DNA of 64,000 nt, taken from positions 496,001-560,000 of the forward strand of contig NZ_DF820426.1 in assembly GCF_000617845.2 (NCBI RefSeq), read 5' to 3'. Made by a program: the position numbers and the translations under genes. Below, piece after piece: positions 39,721 through 50,304 of this stretch (position 1 is the stretch's first letter; each line of letters begins with the position of its first letter). Under the pieces are notes generated by a model. It was not told the DNA's origin and made no database searches. It was given only the letters and a program-made list of their open reading frames with translations. This DNA is from Bradyrhizobium sp. DOA9 (GTDB lineage Bacteria > Pseudomonadota > Alphaproteobacteria > Rhizobiales > Xanthobacteraceae).

Positions 39721-39749
39721 TCGAAAAGACACATTAGGGCAGGAACACC

Positions 39750-41540
39750 ATGGGTATCCAAACTCCCAACGGCTTCAATCTCGACAATTCCGGCAAGCGC
39801 ATCGTCGTCGATCCCGTGACCCGTATCGAAGGCCACATGCGGGTCGAGGTCAATGTCGACGCCGACAACGTCATCCGCAACGCGGTCTCGACCGGCACTA
39901 TGTGGCGCGGGATCGAAGTGATCCTGAAGAACCGCGATCCACGCGACGCGTGGGCGTTCACCGAGCGGATCTGCGGAGTCTGCACCGGTACCCACGCGCT
40001 GACCTCGGTACGCGCGGTCGAGAACGCGCTCGGGATCACGATTCCCGAGAACGCCAATTCGATCCGCAACCTGATGCAGCTCGCCCTGCAGGTGCACGAC
40101 CACGTCGTGCATTTCTACCACCTTCATGCGCTGGACTGGGTCGACGTCGTCTCCGCGCTCTCGGCCGACCCGCGAGCGACCTCGACGCTGGCCCAGTCGA
40201 TCTCGAGCTGGCCGCTGTCGTCGCCCGGCTATTTCAAGGACCTGCAGACCAGATTGAAGAAGTTCGTCGAGTCCGGGCAGCTTGGTCCGTTCAAGAACGG
40301 CTATTGGGGCAGCAAGGCCTACAAGCTGCCGCCCGAGGCCAACCTGATGGCGGTCGCGCATTACCTGGAGGCGCTCGATTTCCAGAAGGAGATCGTCAAG
40401 ATCCACACCATCTTCGGCGGCAAGAACCCGCACCCGAACTGGCTGGTCGGCGGCGTGCCCTGTCCGATCAATGTCGACGGCACCGGGGCCGTTGGTGCCA
40501 TCAACATGGAGCGGTTGAACCTGATCTCCTCGATCATCGATCGAATCATCGAGTTCAACGAATTGGTCTATTTGCCCGACGTGGCGGCGATCGGCTCGTT
40601 CTATAAGGACTGGCTCTACGGCGGCGGCATTTCGGGCCAGAGCGTGCTCGCCTATGGCGATGTGCCTGAACATGCCAACGATTATTCCACCAAGAGCCTG
40701 AAGCTACCTCGCGGGGCCATCATCAACGGCAATTTGTCCGAGGTGTTTCCGGTCGACCACGCCAACCCCGACGAGATCCAGGAGTTCGTTGTCCACTCCT
40801 GGTACAAATACCCCGACGAGACCAAGGGCCTGCACCCTTGGGACGGCATCACGGAGCCGAATTACGAACTCGGGCCCAACGCCAAGGGCACCAAGACGGC
40901 GATCGAGCAGCTCGACGAGGGCGGCAAGTATTCGTGGATCAAGGCGCCGCGCTGGAAAGGCCACGCGATGGAGGTTGGACCGCTGGCGCGCTGGGTGGTC
41001 GGCTATGCGCAGAACAAGGCGGAATTCAAAGATCCCGTCGACAAGTTTTTGAAAGACCTGAACCTGCCGATGTCGGCGCTGTTCTCGACCCTCGGCCGCA
41101 CCGCGGCCCGCGCGCTCGAGTCGGTCTGGGCCGGCCGCCAAATGCGTTACTTCCAGGACAAGCTGATCGCCAACATCAAGGCCGGCGACAGTTCGACCGC
41201 GAACGTCGACAAGTGGAAGCCTGAGAGCTGGCCCAAGGAAGCCAAGGGCTTCGGCTTCACGGAAGCCCCGCGCGGCGCGCTGGCGCACTGGATCAAGATC
41301 AAGGACACCAAGATCGACAACTACCAGTGCGTCGTGCCGACCACCTGGAACGGCTCGCCCAGGGACCCCAAGGGCAACATCGGCGCCTTCGAGGCCTCGC
41401 TGATGAACACGCCGATGGTCAATCCGGAGCAGCCGCTGGAGATCCTGCGGACGATCCATTCCTTCGATCCATGCCTTGCCTGTTCGACTCACGTCATGAG
41501 CCCGGACGGCCAGGAACTCGCCAAGGTCAAGGTCAGGTAG
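39750..41540 (+). CDS. hupL: HupL, uptake [NiFe] hydrogenase large subunit
   Basis: A 596-residue catalytic subunit for H2 oxidation. Nickel and iron ligands are C75 and C78 ([10 protein letters not shown]) and C575 and C578 (DPCLACSTH). A 15-residue tail after H581 ([15 protein letters not shown]) is removed by HupD once nickel is inserted. It has no signal of its own and is exported bound to HupS. It follows hupS by 29 bases and hupC by a shared ribosome-site stretch. Confidence 0.97.
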   Translation: MGIQTPNGFNLDNSGKRIVVDPVTRIEGHMRVEVNVDADNVIRNAVSTGTMWRGIEVILKNRDPRDAWAFTERICGVCTGTHALTSVRAVENALGITIPENANSIRNLMQLALQVHDHVVHFYHLHALDWVDVVSALSADPRATSTLAQSISSWPLSSPGYFKDLQTRLKKFVESGQLGPFKNGYWGSKAYKLPPEANLMAVAHYLEALDFQKEIVKIHTIFGGKNPHPNWLVGGVPCPINVDGTGAVGAINMERLNLISSIIDRIIEFNELVYLPDVAAIGSFYKDWLYGGGISGQSVLAYGDVPEHANDYSTKSLKLPRGAIINGNLSEVFPVDHANPDEIQEFVVHSWYKYPDETKGLHPWDGITEPNYELGPNAKGTKTAIEQLDEGGKYSWIKAPRWKGHAMEVGPLARWVVGYAQNKAEFKDPVDKFLKDLNLPMSALFSTLGRTAARALESVWAGRQMRYFQDKLIANIKAGDSSTANVDKWKPESWPKEAKGFGFTEAPRGALAHWIKIKDTKIDNYQCVVPTTWNGSPRDPKGNIGAFEASLMNTPMVNPEQPLEILRTIHSFDPCLACSTHVMSPDGQELAKVKVR

Positions 41541-41549
41541 GAGGCGGTC

Positions 41550-42293
41550 ATGATGGATGCCATTGCTCCCGGCTCGGAGGCAGGGCCGAACCTCTCGGCG
41601 ATCGCAGCGGACGCTTCCGGAGAACGGGCGGTGGGCCGGCCCACCGTCTATGTCTACGAAGCGCCGGTGCGTATCTGCCACTGGGTGAACGCGTTCGCGA
41701 TCATCGTGCTGATGGTGACCGGTTATTTCATCGGGACGCCATTGCCGACTGTCGCGGGCGAGGCGTCCGACAACTTCGTGATGGGCTATATCCGCTTCGC
41801 CCATTTCGCCGCCGGACAGGTGCTCGCGGTGTTCTTCCTCACGCGCATCCTGTGGGCCTTCGTCGGCAATCACCACTCCCGGCAGATCTTCTACATTCCC
41901 CTTCATCGCAAGCAGTTCTGGAAGGAGGTCTTGCACGAGATCCGGTGGTACGCGTTCCTGGAGCGCGAGCCGAAGATGTATGTCGGCCACAATCCGCTGG
42001 CGCAGACCGCGATGTTCACGGGCTTCACGCTGTTCGTGGCCTTCATGATCGTCACCGGCTTTGCGCTCTATTCGGAAGGCGCGGGGATCGACAGCTGGCA
42101 GCACAAGCTGTTCGGCTGGGTGTTCGGGATCTGGCCGAACAGCCAGGACGTTCACACCTGGCATCATCTCGGCATGTGGGCGCTGGTGGCGTTCGTCATG
42201 GTGCACATCTACGCAGCAATCCGCGAAGACATCATGTCGCGCCAGAGCATCATCTCCTCGATGGTGTCCGGCGAGCGGCAATTCCGCGATTGA
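41550..42293 (+). CDS. hupC: HupC, hydrogenase b-type cytochrome
   Basis: A 247-residue, four-helix dihaem cytochrome b that receives electrons from HupS and reduces the quinone pool. Histidine-bearing segments are VRICHWVNAFAIIV, YIRFAHFAAGQ and DVHTWHHLGMW, with a conserved AIREDIMSRQS end. The ATG at 41550 directly follows GGAGG; ATG at 41553 is an alternative. It lies 9 bases behind hupL. A paralogue is at 31287. Confidence 0.95.
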   Translation: MMDAIAPGSEAGPNLSAIAADASGERAVGRPTVYVYEAPVRICHWVNAFAIIVLMVTGYFIGTPLPTVAGEASDNFVMGYIRFAHFAAGQVLAVFFLTRILWAFVGNHHSRQIFYIPLHRKQFWKEVLHEIRWYAFLEREPKMYVGHNPLAQTAMFTGFTLFVAFMIVTGFALYSEGAGIDSWQHKLFGWVFGIWPNSQDVHTWHHLGMWALVAFVMVHIYAAIREDIMSRQSIISSMVSGERQFRD

Positions 42294-42310
42294 GAATGGG
42301 AGCCCGACCG

Positions 42311-42886
42311 ATGCCGACATCCTCGCAAGACCGCATCCTGGTGCTCGGCATCGGCAACATCCTGTGGGCCGACGAAGGCTTTGGCGTGCGCGTGGTGGAA
42401 GAGTTCCACCGCCGCTACGCCGTGCCTGACAACGTCACCATCCTCGACGGCGGCACGCAGGGTCTCTACCTCGTGAACTATCTGGAAGAGGCAGACCGGC
42501 TGATCGTGTTCGACGCCATCGACTACGGCCTCGAACCCGGCCAGCTGAAGCTCGTGCGCGACGAGGAGGTGCCGCGTTTCACCGGCGCGAAGAAGATGAG
42601 CCTGCACCAAACCGGCTTTCAGGAAGTGATCAGCGCCGCCGATCTGCTCGGCAGGTGCCCGAAGCATCTGGTGCTGATCGGCTGCCAGCCGCTCGATCTC
42701 GAAGATTGGGGCGGGCCGCTGACGGCGCCGGTGCGCGACAAGATCGAACCCGCGATCGATCTCGCCGGCCAAATCTTGGCCGAGTGGGGCGTCACGGTGA
42801 GCCGTCGCAGCGCGCCGCTGTCGGACACCGAGCGGCTGCTCGCCAATGACATCGACCACGTCAATTACGAGATGCGGCCGGCCTGA
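42311..42886 (+). CDS. hupD: HupD, HupL maturation endopeptidase
   Basis: A 191-residue protease of the HyaD/HybD family, which cuts the C-terminal tail of HupL after nickel insertion. It has the N-terminal VLGIGNILWADEGFGV, with the metal-sensing Glu, an Asp in FDAIDYGLEPG and the His in MSLHQTGFQEV, and LIGCQPLDLEDWGG. ATG at 42311 has GGGAG 8 bases upstream; an ATG at 42296 is in frame but less well placed. Confidence 0.95.
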   Translation: MPTSSQDRILVLGIGNILWADEGFGVRVVEEFHRRYAVPDNVTILDGGTQGLYLVNYLEEADRLIVFDAIDYGLEPGQLKLVRDEEVPRFTGAKKMSLHQTGFQEVISAADLLGRCPKHLVLIGCQPLDLEDWGGPLTAPVRDKIEPAIDLAGQILAEWGVTVSRRSAPLSDTERLLANDIDHVNYEMRPA

Positions 42887-42912
42887 CGGCCCGGCCTTCT
42901 GGAGAAAGCGCG

Positions 42913-43209
42913 ATGTGCCTCGGCCTGCCGATGACGATCGTCGAGACTGACGGAATGTCGGCGCTGTGCGAATTCCGGGGCGAGCAGCGCCACGTCTCCA
43001 TGATGCTGCTCGACAGCCCACCGGTCGGTGGCCACGTGCTCGTCTATATCGATACCGCGATCCGGCTTCTGGATGAGGATGAAGCGCGCCTGATCGGTGC
43101 TGCGATCGACGGGCTCGGTGCTGCCCTCGACGGCGAGGATTGCGACCGCTACTTCGCCGATCTGATCGACCGCGAGCCGCAACTGCCGGCACATCTTCGG
43201 TCTGAGTAG
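42913..43209 (+). CDS. hupF: HupF, HypC-family hydrogenase chaperone
   Basis: A 98-residue chaperone of the HypC/HupF family. It begins MCLGLPM, with the essential Cys2, and has the barrel motif ALCEFRGEQRHVSM and VGGHVLVYIDTAIRLLDEDEA. HupF is reported to protect HupL maturation under higher oxygen. GGAGAAAG precedes the ATG. The dedicated HypC is at 50068. Confidence 0.93.
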   Translation: MCLGLPMTIVETDGMSALCEFRGEQRHVSMMLLDSPPVGGHVLVYIDTAIRLLDEDEARLIGAAIDGLGAALDGEDCDRYFADLIDREPQLPAHLRSE

Positions 43210-43372
43210 CCGCCCCTCCTGCGGCTGCGATCCATCGTGCCCGGCCCCGGGGGCAGGCTTCGGGCGGGCATGTGTGCCTGAGAGCCGTCTTTCCATCTAC
43301 AAAGATAGATTCCATCTAGATTGGAAAGTATCTTGTCGTCGCTGGATCCTCGTTCTGGTGACCAGGAAATAT
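43210..43372. promoter_or_regulatory. AT-richer leader of the hupG operon
   Basis: The longest gap in the hydrogenase cluster (hupF to hupG, 270 bases). It is AT-richer than its surroundings and contains repeated TTCCATCTA motifs and an inverted repeat CTTTCCA/TGGAAAG near 43290-43326. These may bind a regulator or IHF; none is identified. Confidence 0.4.
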
Positions 43373-43386
43373 TTGATATAGATCAA
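43373..43386 (+). promoter_or_regulatory. FixK/FNR-type box before hupG
   Basis: TTGATATAGATCAA is a perfect dyad of the FixK2/FnrN/FNR class (TTGAT-N4-ATCAA), centred 100 bases before the hupG ATG. It suggests low-oxygen induction of hupGHIJK-hyp genes separately from hupSL. Confidence 0.8.
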
Positions 43387-43479
43387 TAGGATAGATCGAG
43401 AAGGTTGCTGGAATATCCTGGCATGTGCCTTGCTAACCCTATCCCGAGCGAAAATCATAAGCTTGTCAGGGGAGGTCTG

Positions 43480-43926
43480 ATGGAATTCCAGGTGGGGAAG
43501 CAGGATCTGACGCGGCATGGCCTGCTTGAGGTCGATGCCGCAACGGTCGATCAATTTCTTAGCCAGGCCGACGAGGCCGGCGCGGTCGCGGTGCTGCTGT
43601 CGGCGGGCGATCCCAATCGCTTTCCCGAGGCGATCGACGTCGCCGTGGTGCTGCCGGAGTTGATCACCGCGTTCAATGGCCGCTTGCGCGGCGCGATCAT
43701 CGCCCGCGGTGACGAAAGCGCGCTCGGCCAGCGATTTGGCGTGCGTGTGCAACCGACGCTGATCCTGATCGCCAAGGGCGAGACGCTGGGTCTGATCGCC
43801 AAGATCCAGGACTGGTCGGTCTATATCGACCGCATCACGAAACTGATTGACCGGCCGCGCGGGCAAACGGCCGCGGTCGCCGTCACCATCGTTCCCCAGC
43901 ATCGTGCGCAAGGTGTCGAGCTATGA
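43480..43926 (+). CDS. hupG: HupG, HyaE-family hydrogenase accessory protein
   Basis: A 148-residue thioredoxin-fold protein without the redox CxxC, typical of HyaE/HupG; the family interacts with the Tat signal of the small subunit. Motifs include [20 protein letters not shown] and [22 protein letters not shown] at 43480 follows GGGGAGG; an upstream frame to 43405 overlaps the promoter region. The end overlaps hupH by 4 bases. Confidence 0.92.
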   Translation: MEFQVGKQDLTRHGLLEVDAATVDQFLSQADEAGAVAVLLSAGDPNRFPEAIDVAVVLPELITAFNGRLRGAIIARGDESALGQRFGVRVQPTLILIAKGETLGLIAKIQDWSVYIDRITKLIDRPRGQTAAVAVTIVPQHRAQGVEL

Positions 43927-44786
43927 AGGTCGGATTCTGGGATGCGCCCGAGGGCGCCGAGCAGCCGGTCAGCGTGTTTCCGATCGGCGAGGAGAGTCTT
44001 AATGCATCGAAGGGCAGCCTGACGGCGGCCGGAGCGCTGGCAAAGCTTGCAACGCTCGACAGCGCCGAACTCGCCAAGAGCTGCCCGAATGCGGTCGCGC
44101 TGCTGTCGAAGATCGCGCAAGCCATCGCGGGCCAGAAGGCGGATGCGCCGACGCAGCTGTTCCGGCTCGCCAATCTCAACGAGCTCGAGAGCAAGCTCAT
44201 TGCCGACGTGCTCGGCGAAGGCGAGGTCGGCGGGGTGGTCGCATTGCCCGACGGGTCGCTGGCTCAGATCCAGGAATCGGTCCTGGCGGGGATCTGGCGC
44301 GTGCGGCTCGAGACCGACGCCACATCCGAATATCTCGAGATCGGCTCCATTCCGGAGATCGTCAGGCGCGCGGCCGCCGACCTGACCTCCGCCGATTTCG
44401 AGATCGGACCGGTGCCGGAAGGCGCCATGAACGTGCTGCCGGTGCTCGCCGAAATCCGCGAGCGCGCGCTGGCCTGGCGGCCCGGCATCCGCTCGCAGAT
44501 CATCAACTTCACGCTGCTGCCGATGAGCCCGGTCGACATGAGCTTCCTGCAGGACACCATCCGCAACGGGCCGATCCAGCTCGTCTCGCGCGGCTACGGC
44601 ACCTGCCGCGTGCTGTCGACGGGCATCCGCAATGTCTGGTCGGTGCAGTTCTTCAACGCCATGGACACCATCATTCTCGACACGCTCGAGGTCGGCGGCG
44701 TGCCGACCGTCGCGCTCGCCGCGGATGAGGATTTCGAGGATTCCGCCGAGCGGCTGCAGGAAATCATCGAGGCCTATTTCAAATGA
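43923..44786 (+). CDS. hupH: HupH, HyaF-family hydrogenase accessory protein
   Basis: A 287-residue protein of the HyaF/HupH family, needed for maturation of the small subunit. It has the conserved [20 protein letters not shown] and [18 protein letters not shown] near the C-terminus. The exact activity is unknown. It overlaps hupG and hupI by 4 bases each. Confidence 0.93.
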   Translation: MKVGFWDAPEGAEQPVSVFPIGEESLNASKGSLTAAGALAKLATLDSAELAKSCPNAVALLSKIAQAIAGQKADAPTQLFRLANLNELESKLIADVLGEGEVGGVVALPDGSLAQIQESVLAGIWRVRLETDATSEYLEIGSIPEIVRRAAADLTSADFEIGPVPEGAMNVLPVLAEIRERALAWRPGIRSQIINFTLLPMSPVDMSFLQDTIRNGPIQLVSRGYGTCRVLSTGIRNVWSVQFFNAMDTIILDTLEVGGVPTVALAADEDFEDSAERLQEIIEAYFK

Positions 44787-44992
44787 GCGCCTTCGAGAAT
44801 TTCGGCGTGCGTCAGGATGTCTCCGAGGCCACGCGGCTGGAATGCGGCATCTGCTGGACGGTCTACGATCCCGCCGACGGCGACGACGTCGCCCAGATCG
44901 CGCCCGGCACGCCGTTCGCGGCGCTGCCCGAGGAGTGGCACTGCCCGAACTGCGATGCTCCGAAGTCCAAATTCATGGCGATCGAAGCATGA
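44783..44992 (+). CDS. hupI: HupI, rubredoxin
   Basis: A 69-residue rubredoxin with two CxxC knuckles ([10 protein letters not shown] and [11 protein letters not shown]) that bind one iron. HupI is thought to protect or assist the small subunit's Fe-S cluster assembly in oxygen. It overlaps hupH and hupJ by 4 bases each. Confidence 0.95.
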   Translation: MSAFENFGVRQDVSEATRLECGICWTVYDPADGDDVAQIAPGTPFAALPEEWHCPNCDAPKSKFMAIEA

Positions 44993-45495
44993 CGGGGGCT
45001 ACGCCAAATCCCGAGGCCGACGCCATGGCGTGGGGGGCGCTTCTGGCCGAAAGCTATCGGGAGATCGGCGATCGCGCGATGCGCGATCTGCCGATCTATA
45101 ATGATGCGCTCGGCGTCGAGGCGATCGGCTTCCGTCGGTTCAACGGCTCGATCGTCGGCATCATGGTCACCCCCTGGTTCATGAACGTGGTGATGCCGGC
45201 GAGTGCGGCGCGGGAGACGTCCGGCGCGAGCCTGCGGATCCGTTTTCCTGCGGGCGACATCGAGTTCACCCTCAGCGAGATCGGGCAGATGGGCAGGATC
45301 GCAAGCTGCTCGCTGTTCTCGCCCATGTTCGATTTCGCCGACATGGCGGCCGCGCGGGCGACCGCCGAGGCGGCGCTTGCCGAGCTGATGCTGCCGGATG
45401 ACAGCGAGGAGGCGGTCCGACGCCGTGAGCCCGCGACAACCCCGATCGATCGGCGTAACTTCCTGCGTGGGACGTTAACGGAGCGGCGCGGATGA
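44989..45495 (+). CDS. hupJ: HupJ, hydrogenase assembly chaperone
   Basis: A 168-residue protein of the HyaE/HupJ-associated [NiFe]-assembly family. It has GIMVTPWFMNVVMP, the characteristic segment, followed by a Ser/Thr/Pro-rich region and MLPDDSEEAV. It is required for hydrogenase maturation, with no known catalytic role. Overlaps hupI and hupK by 4 bases each. Confidence 0.9.
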   Translation: MTGATPNPEADAMAWGALLAESYREIGDRAMRDLPIYNDALGVEAIGFRRFNGSIVGIMVTPWFMNVVMPASAARETSGASLRIRFPAGDIEFTLSEIGQMGRIASCSLFSPMFDFADMAAARATAEAALAELMLPDDSEEAVRRREPATTPIDRRNFLRGTLTERRG

Positions 45496-46580
45496 ACCTG
45501 GCTTTCCGCAACGAGATCGACATCACGGTGTGGCTCGCCGGCGGCGTGATCGCCGACGTCGCGATCCAGCCGCGCAGCCGGCCGCCCCTGACGCGGCTGT
45601 TCGCCGGGAAGCCCGCTACGTCGTTGCTGCCGGTGCTGCCGCGCCTGTTCTCGCTCTGCTCGGTCGCCCATCAGGTGGCGTTCCTGTCGGCGGTCGAGGC
45701 CGCGCAAGGGCAGCAGGCGACGTCGGCGATGGCGCGCTGCCGCCTCACGGCGGTCGTTGCCGAGCGGCTGACCGAGTTGCTGCGCAGCCTGTTCGTCGGA
45801 CGGCTCGCGCTCGACGGCGCGAGCGCGGCTGCCGTGCGCACAATGATGCAGGCGACTACCGTCCTCGGAGGCGCCAGCGAAGGCGTGTCGGAAACCTTGC
45901 GGCGCGAGGCCGTGGCACAGATCAAGACCGCGCTCACGGGCTTGGGGATTGCCGGCGAAGGTCCGGCGCTCGTGTCCGGCAGTGTCCTCGCTGCCCATAT
46001 CGCACGTTGCGAGGGTGAGGGGTTGTCGCCGTCGCCGGTCGAGCAATCATTCCTGACGGCTGCTGACGATCTCGACGTCATTGAGCGCCTGCTCGCGGGC
46101 GGGGCTGCCTATTCCGACGCGCCGGAGCTCGGCGGCAGGATTCCGGAAACCGGTGTCTGGGCGCGATGGGCGCGGCGCGGAGCCGTCTCGCCGGAGGCCG
46201 GGCCGGCCGCGCGACTCGAGGCGCGCATCGCCGAAATCGCCCGGCTCTGCGCCTGGCTCGATCGCGGCGACGAAGATCTCGACGATGGCGCCGTCGCGAG
46301 CTACCGGCTTGGTGCAGGCAAGGGCGCCGCTGCGGTCGAATGTGCGCGGGGCCGGCTCTATCACGCCGTGGTGCTCGACGGGGAGAGCCGCGTCGTCAGT
46401 TTCGAATTCCTGGCGCCAACCGAGTGGAATTTTCATGCCCGCGGGCCGCTGGTCCGGAGCCTGAAGGGCGCGGTGCTGACGGCCGGCCGGCGCGGCCAGG
46501 ACGCGGTTCGCGCGCTGGTCGGCGCGTTCGATCCTTGCGTCGGTTTCAAGCTCGATTTCCGCGAGGTCGGCCATGCATGA
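45492..46580 (+). CDS. hupK: HupK, degenerate large-subunit-like assembly protein
   Basis: A 362-residue protein that resembles the hydrogenase large subunit but has lost the N-terminal active-site cysteine pair; near the C-terminus it keeps FDPCVGFKL, with a single cysteine. It is considered a scaffold for assembling the NiFe(CN)2CO cofactor. It overlaps hupJ by 4 bases and hypA by 8. Confidence 0.92.
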   Translation: MNLAFRNEIDITVWLAGGVIADVAIQPRSRPPLTRLFAGKPATSLLPVLPRLFSLCSVAHQVAFLSAVEAAQGQQATSAMARCRLTAVVAERLTELLRSLFVGRLALDGASAAAVRTMMQATTVLGGASEGVSETLRREAVAQIKTALTGLGIAGEGPALVSGSVLAAHIARCEGEGLSPSPVEQSFLTAADDLDVIERLLAGGAAYSDAPELGGRIPETGVWARWARRGAVSPEAGPAARLEARIAEIARLCAWLDRGDEDLDDGAVASYRLGAGKGAAAVECARGRLYHAVVLDGESRVVSFEFLAPTEWNFHARGPLVRSLKGAVLTAGRRGQDAVRALVGAFDPCVGFKLDFREVGHA

Positions 46581-46914
46581 AATGGCGCTTTGCGAGGGCA
46601 TTATCGGCATCGTCGAGGAGGAAGCGCGCAAGCGCTCCTTCGCCAAGGTCAATGTCGTCTGCCTCGAAATCGGTGCGCTCAGCCATGTCGCGCCGGAGGC
46701 GATGAAATTCTGCTTCGAGGCCGTCGCGGCACGGACCATCGCGCGCGGCGCGAGGCTCGAGATCATCGAGACGCCGGGAACGGCCTGGTGCATGGCCTGC
46801 TCGGAGAGCGTCGAGATCAAGCAGCGTCACGAGCCGTGCCCGTCCTGCGGCGGCTATCAATTGCAGGTGACGGGCGGGGAAGAGATGCGCGTAAGGGAAT
46901 TGGAGGTCGATTGA
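46573..46914 (+). CDS. hypA: HypA, nickel-insertion protein
   Basis: A 113-residue nickel chaperone. It begins [10 protein letters not shown], with His2 as nickel ligand, and has a zinc finger of two Cys pairs ([11 protein letters not shown] and [10 protein letters not shown]). It works with HypB to deliver nickel to HupL. Overlaps hupK by 8 bases and hypB by 1. Confidence 0.95.
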   Translation: MHEMALCEGIIGIVEEEARKRSFAKVNVVCLEIGALSHVAPEAMKFCFEAVAARTIARGARLEIIETPGTAWCMACSESVEIKQRHEPCPSCGGYQLQVTGGEEMRVRELEVD

Positions 46915-47813
46915 TGTGTACGGTCTGCGGCTGCGGCGACGGCAAGGCGTCTATCGAACACGCGCATGATCATGATCATGGGCATGGCGGACACCATCAT
47001 CATCACGGTCACAGCCACGACCACGACCATGGCCATGTTCACCATCACCACCATGACCGTGCCGATGGTGAGACGGGCTTGCTCGATTGCGGCGCCAATC
47101 CGGCGGGACAGGCGATCGCCGGCATGAGCAGCGAGCGCATCATCCAGGTCGAGCGCGACATTCTCGGCAAGAACGACCGCCTTGCCACCGACAATCGTGC
47201 GCGCTTCCAGGCCGACGAGGTGCTTGCCTTCAACCTGGTGTCGAGTCCGGGCGCCGGAAAGACCTCGCTGCTGGTTCGCGCCGTCGCGGAACTGAAGGAC
47301 AGCTTTCCGATCGGCGTGATCGAGGGCGACCAACAGACCTCTAACGATGCCGAACGGATCCGCGCCACCGGCGTGGCGGCGATCCAGGTCAACACCGGCA
47401 AGGGCTGCCATCTCGACGCGGCCATGGTCGGCAAGGCCTATGACCGGCTGCCCTGGCTCAACGGCGGCCTTCTCTTCATCGAGAATGTCGGCAACCTCGT
47501 GTGTCCGGCGGCGTTCGATCTCGGCGAAGCCTGCAAGATCGTGGTCTTTTCGACCACCGAAGGCGAGGACAAGCCGCTCAAATATCCGGATATGTTCGCG
47601 GCATCCTCCTTGATGCTGATCAACAAGATCGACCTCGCGCCGGTGCTTGATTTCGACCTTGCCAGGACCGTCGAATATGCGCGGCGGGTCAACCCCGGCA
47701 TCGAGGTCATGACGGTGTCGGCGCGCACGGGCGAGGGGTTCCCGGCTTTCTATGCCTGGATCCGCAGGCGCTGGGCCAAAGCGAAGCAGGCCGAGATGGC
47801 GGCGCAGGGATGA
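46914..47813 (+). CDS. hypB: HypB, nickel-binding GTPase with His-rich domain
   Basis: A 299-residue GTPase. The N-terminal CTVCGCG nickel site (Cys 2, 5 and 7) is followed by a segment with 20 histidines (about residues 16-47). The G domain starts with P-loop SSPGAGKTS (about 110-118), with [21 protein letters not shown] (metal site) and NKIDLAP. The His-rich stretch binds and probably stores nickel, as shown for the Bradyrhizobium japonicum protein. The ATG at 46914 overlaps the hypA stop. Confidence 0.96.
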   Translation: MCTVCGCGDGKASIEHAHDHDHGHGGHHHHHGHSHDHDHGHVHHHHHDRADGETGLLDCGANPAGQAIAGMSSERIIQVERDILGKNDRLATDNRARFQADEVLAFNLVSSPGAGKTSLLVRAVAELKDSFPIGVIEGDQQTSNDAERIRATGVAAIQVNTGKGCHLDAAMVGKAYDRLPWLNGGLLFIENVGNLVCPAAFDLGEACKIVVFSTTEGEDKPLKYPDMFAASSLMLINKIDLAPVLDFDLARTVEYARRVNPGIEVMTVSARTGEGFPAFYAWIRRRWAKAKQAEMAAQG

Positions 47814-50068
47814 CGATGGACGGCGGGACGAGCGCAGAGGTGAGGAGACTGCGCCTGCACGTGCGCGGCGCGGTGCAGGGCGTCGGCTTCCGCCCCTATG
47901 TCTACGGCCTCGCCACGCGCTATCGTCTCGGTGGTTTCGTCGCCAACGATCCCCATGGGGTCGTGATCGAGGTCGAGGGTGAGCGCGCCGCCGAATTCAT
48001 CACGGCGCTGCCGCTGGAGAAGCCGCCGCTCGCCCGAATCGACGACATCTCGGTGCATGCGGTCGGGACACTGGCGAGCGAGAGATTTTGCATCCGTGCC
48101 AGCGAGCAGGGCAGGGTGTCGACGCGTATCGTCGCCGACGCCGCCACCTGCAAGGAATGCCTGCGCGAGCTGTTCGATCCGAACAGTCGCTTTTATCGCT
48201 ACCCGTTCGTCAACTGCACCCATTGCGGCCCGCGCTACACCATCGCCGAACGGCTGCCTTATGACCGTCCGGTCACGGCCATGAAGGGCTTTGCGATGTG
48301 CAGAGCCTGTGCGGATGACTACGCCGACCCGGGCAGCCGCCGTTTTCATGCCGAGGCGATCGCCTGCCCGGCTTGCGGTCCCAGGCTCAGCCACGAGATC
48401 GCGGACGTTGCTTCCGCGATTGCCGACGGCAAGATCGTCGCGATCAAGGGGCTCGGCGGTTACCAGCTGCTCTGCAATGCCCGCGATGATGACGTCGTGC
48501 GGCGGCTGCGGCAGCGCAAGCAGCGCGACCGGAAGCCGTTTGCCGTCATGGTCGGAGCGGTGGACGCGGTCGCGGATATCGCTGATGCCGATAGTACCGA
48601 GCTCGCGTTGCTCAAGAGCTCGCCGCGGCCGATCGTGCTGATGCGATCGCGCCACCAGCTCGCGCCGGCGATTGCACCGGAGCTGTCCAGGCTCGGCGTC
48701 ATGCTGCCGGTCGCCCCGCTGCATCACCTGATCTTCGATGAACTGAACACCGCGCATGCGCGCTCCGGCGAAAGCTGGGCGATCGTCGCCACCAGCGCCA
48801 ATCCCGGCGGCGAGCCGCTCCTGATCGACAATCGCGAGGCCGAGCGACGCCTTGCCGGCATTGCCGATCTCATCGTCACCCACGACCGCGACATCGTCAC
48901 CCGTGCCGACGATTCCGTGGCGGCGGTGGTCTTGGGCCGGACCCAGTTCGTCCGCCGTGCCCGCGGCTACGTGCCCGAGCCGGTGCGCCTGGCGCGATCC
49001 GTGCCGGCGATCCTCGCGGTCGGCGGCGCCCTGAAATCGACCGTCACGGTCACGCGGGGCGACGAGGCCTTCGTCTCCCAGCACATCGGCGATCTCGACA
49101 CGGCGGAAGGCGTCCGCTTCTTCGAGGAGGCGGTGGCGCACCTGCTGTCGACGCTCGATGTCGAGCCGGTCGCCATTGCTCATGATCTGCATCCGAACAT
49201 GGCTTCGACCCGTTTCGCCGAGGCCAGCGGCAAGCCGCTGATCGCGGTCCAGCACCATCACGCCCATGCGGCCGCCGTGATGGCCGAGCACGGCGTTGTC
49301 GGCCCGGTGCTGGCGCTGGTGCTCGACGGTTTCGGCCACGGCAGCGACGGAGGCAATTGGGGGGGCGAGCTGCTGGCCTGCGACGGTGCACGCTTCCGAC
49401 GGCTCGGACACCTCGCACCGATGAAGATGCCGGGCGGCGATCGTGCCGCGCGCGAGCCCTGGCGCATGGGCGCGAGCGCGCTGCATGGCCTCGGGCGAGG
49501 CGATGAGATCGCGACGCGGTTCGGAGCACGGCCGCAGGCCTCGCGCCTCAGCGCTCTGCTCGACCAGCCGGGCGTGCCGACGACGACCAGCGCCGGCCGC
49601 CTGTTCGATGCGGCGGCAGGGCTGTTGGGTCTCTGTCCGCTGCAGAGTTACGAGGGGGAAGCTGCGATGAAGCTGGAGGCGCTGGTGCGCAACCCCCGCA
49701 TCGCACGAGACGGCTGGATCATCGAGAGCGGCGAGCTGTCCCTGGCTCCATTGTTCGAGCGGCTGGCAACCGGGAGCATCGATCCGGTCGAAGGCGCCGA
49801 ACTGTTCCACGGCACGTTTGCCGCAGCTTGCATCGACTGGATCGGCCGGGCGGCGCGCGCGACCGGGATCACCACCGTTGCCCTCAGCGGCGGCTGCTTC
49901 CTCAACGCCGTCCTGTCGGACGAGATCGCGCGCGGCTGCAATGCGGCCGGCCTCTCGCCGCTGCCGCCGCGCCAGATGCCGCCCAATGATGGCGGTCTCA
50001 GCCTGGGACAGGCCTGGATTGCTGCGCTAACTCTCCTCGAACAACAAGACCTGAAAGGAACCGCCTGA
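47810..50068 (+). CDS. hypF: HypF, carbamoyltransferase for cyanide ligand synthesis
   Basis: A 752-residue protein with an acylphosphatase domain ([14 protein letters not shown], about residues 23-36), two zinc fingers ([11 protein letters not shown] ... [10 protein letters not shown] and [11 protein letters not shown] ... CPACGP), a YrdC-like domain ([18 protein letters not shown]) and a Kae1-like domain with the metal motif [10 protein letters not shown]. It activates carbamoyl phosphate and loads it on HypE to make the iron cyanides. Overlaps hypB by 4 bases and hypC by 1. Confidence 0.96.
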   Translation: MTMDGGTSAEVRRLRLHVRGAVQGVGFRPYVYGLATRYRLGGFVANDPHGVVIEVEGERAAEFITALPLEKPPLARIDDISVHAVGTLASERFCIRASEQGRVSTRIVADAATCKECLRELFDPNSRFYRYPFVNCTHCGPRYTIAERLPYDRPVTAMKGFAMCRACADDYADPGSRRFHAEAIACPACGPRLSHEIADVASAIADGKIVAIKGLGGYQLLCNARDDDVVRRLRQRKQRDRKPFAVMVGAVDAVADIADADSTELALLKSSPRPIVLMRSRHQLAPAIAPELSRLGVMLPVAPLHHLIFDELNTAHARSGESWAIVATSANPGGEPLLIDNREAERRLAGIADLIVTHDRDIVTRADDSVAAVVLGRTQFVRRARGYVPEPVRLARSVPAILAVGGALKSTVTVTRGDEAFVSQHIGDLDTAEGVRFFEEAVAHLLSTLDVEPVAIAHDLHPNMASTRFAEASGKPLIAVQHHHAHAAAVMAEHGVVGPVLALVLDGFGHGSDGGNWGGELLACDGARFRRLGHLAPMKMPGGDRAAREPWRMGASALHGLGRGDEIATRFGARPQASRLSALLDQPGVPTTTSAGRLFDAAAGLLGLCPLQSYEGEAAMKLEALVRNPRIARDGWIIESGELSLAPLFERLATGSIDPVEGAELFHGTFAAACIDWIGRAARATGITTVALSGGCFLNAVLSDEIARGCNAAGLSPLPPRQMPPNDGGLSLGQAWIAALTLLEQQDLKGTA

Positions 50069-50304
50069 TGTGTCTCGCGATACCGGCAGAGGTCACGAAA
50101 CTGCTGCCCGACGAGATGGCCATCGTCTCGATCGACGGCGTCAGCAAGGAGATCTCGGTCGCCTTGATCGAGAACCTCGCGGTGGGGGACTACGTGATCA
50201 TCCATGTCGGTTATGCCCTGACCAAGATCGATCCGGAGGAGGCGCGGCGGACGCTCGAATTGCTGCGCGAGCTGAGCGTCGAGGGACAGGGAGTGGCGCC
50301 ATGA
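50068..50304 (+). CDS. hypC: HypC, Fe(CN)2CO assembly chaperone
   Basis: A 78-residue chaperone starting MCLAIPAEV with the conserved Cys2. It binds HypD during assembly of the Fe(CN)2CO unit and carries it to HupL. The G-D-Y-V-I-I-H-V-G-Y-A motif is typical. Overlaps hypD by 4 bases. Confidence 0.95.
   Translation: MCLAIPAEVTKLLPDEMAIVSIDGVSKEISVALIENLAVGDYVIIHVGYALTKIDPEEARRTLELLRELSVEGQGVAP

Noticed and set aside
40704-42320. 538-codon minus-strand open frame
   Set aside because: Antisense to hupL and hupC, whose motifs are certain.
46960-47060. CAT/CAC-rich repetitive stretch that could be mistaken for a satellite repeat
   Set aside because: It is the in-frame His-rich domain of HypB.
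47750-49810. 686-codon minus-strand open frame
   Set aside because: Antisense to hypF, with no recognisable domain; a shadow frame.
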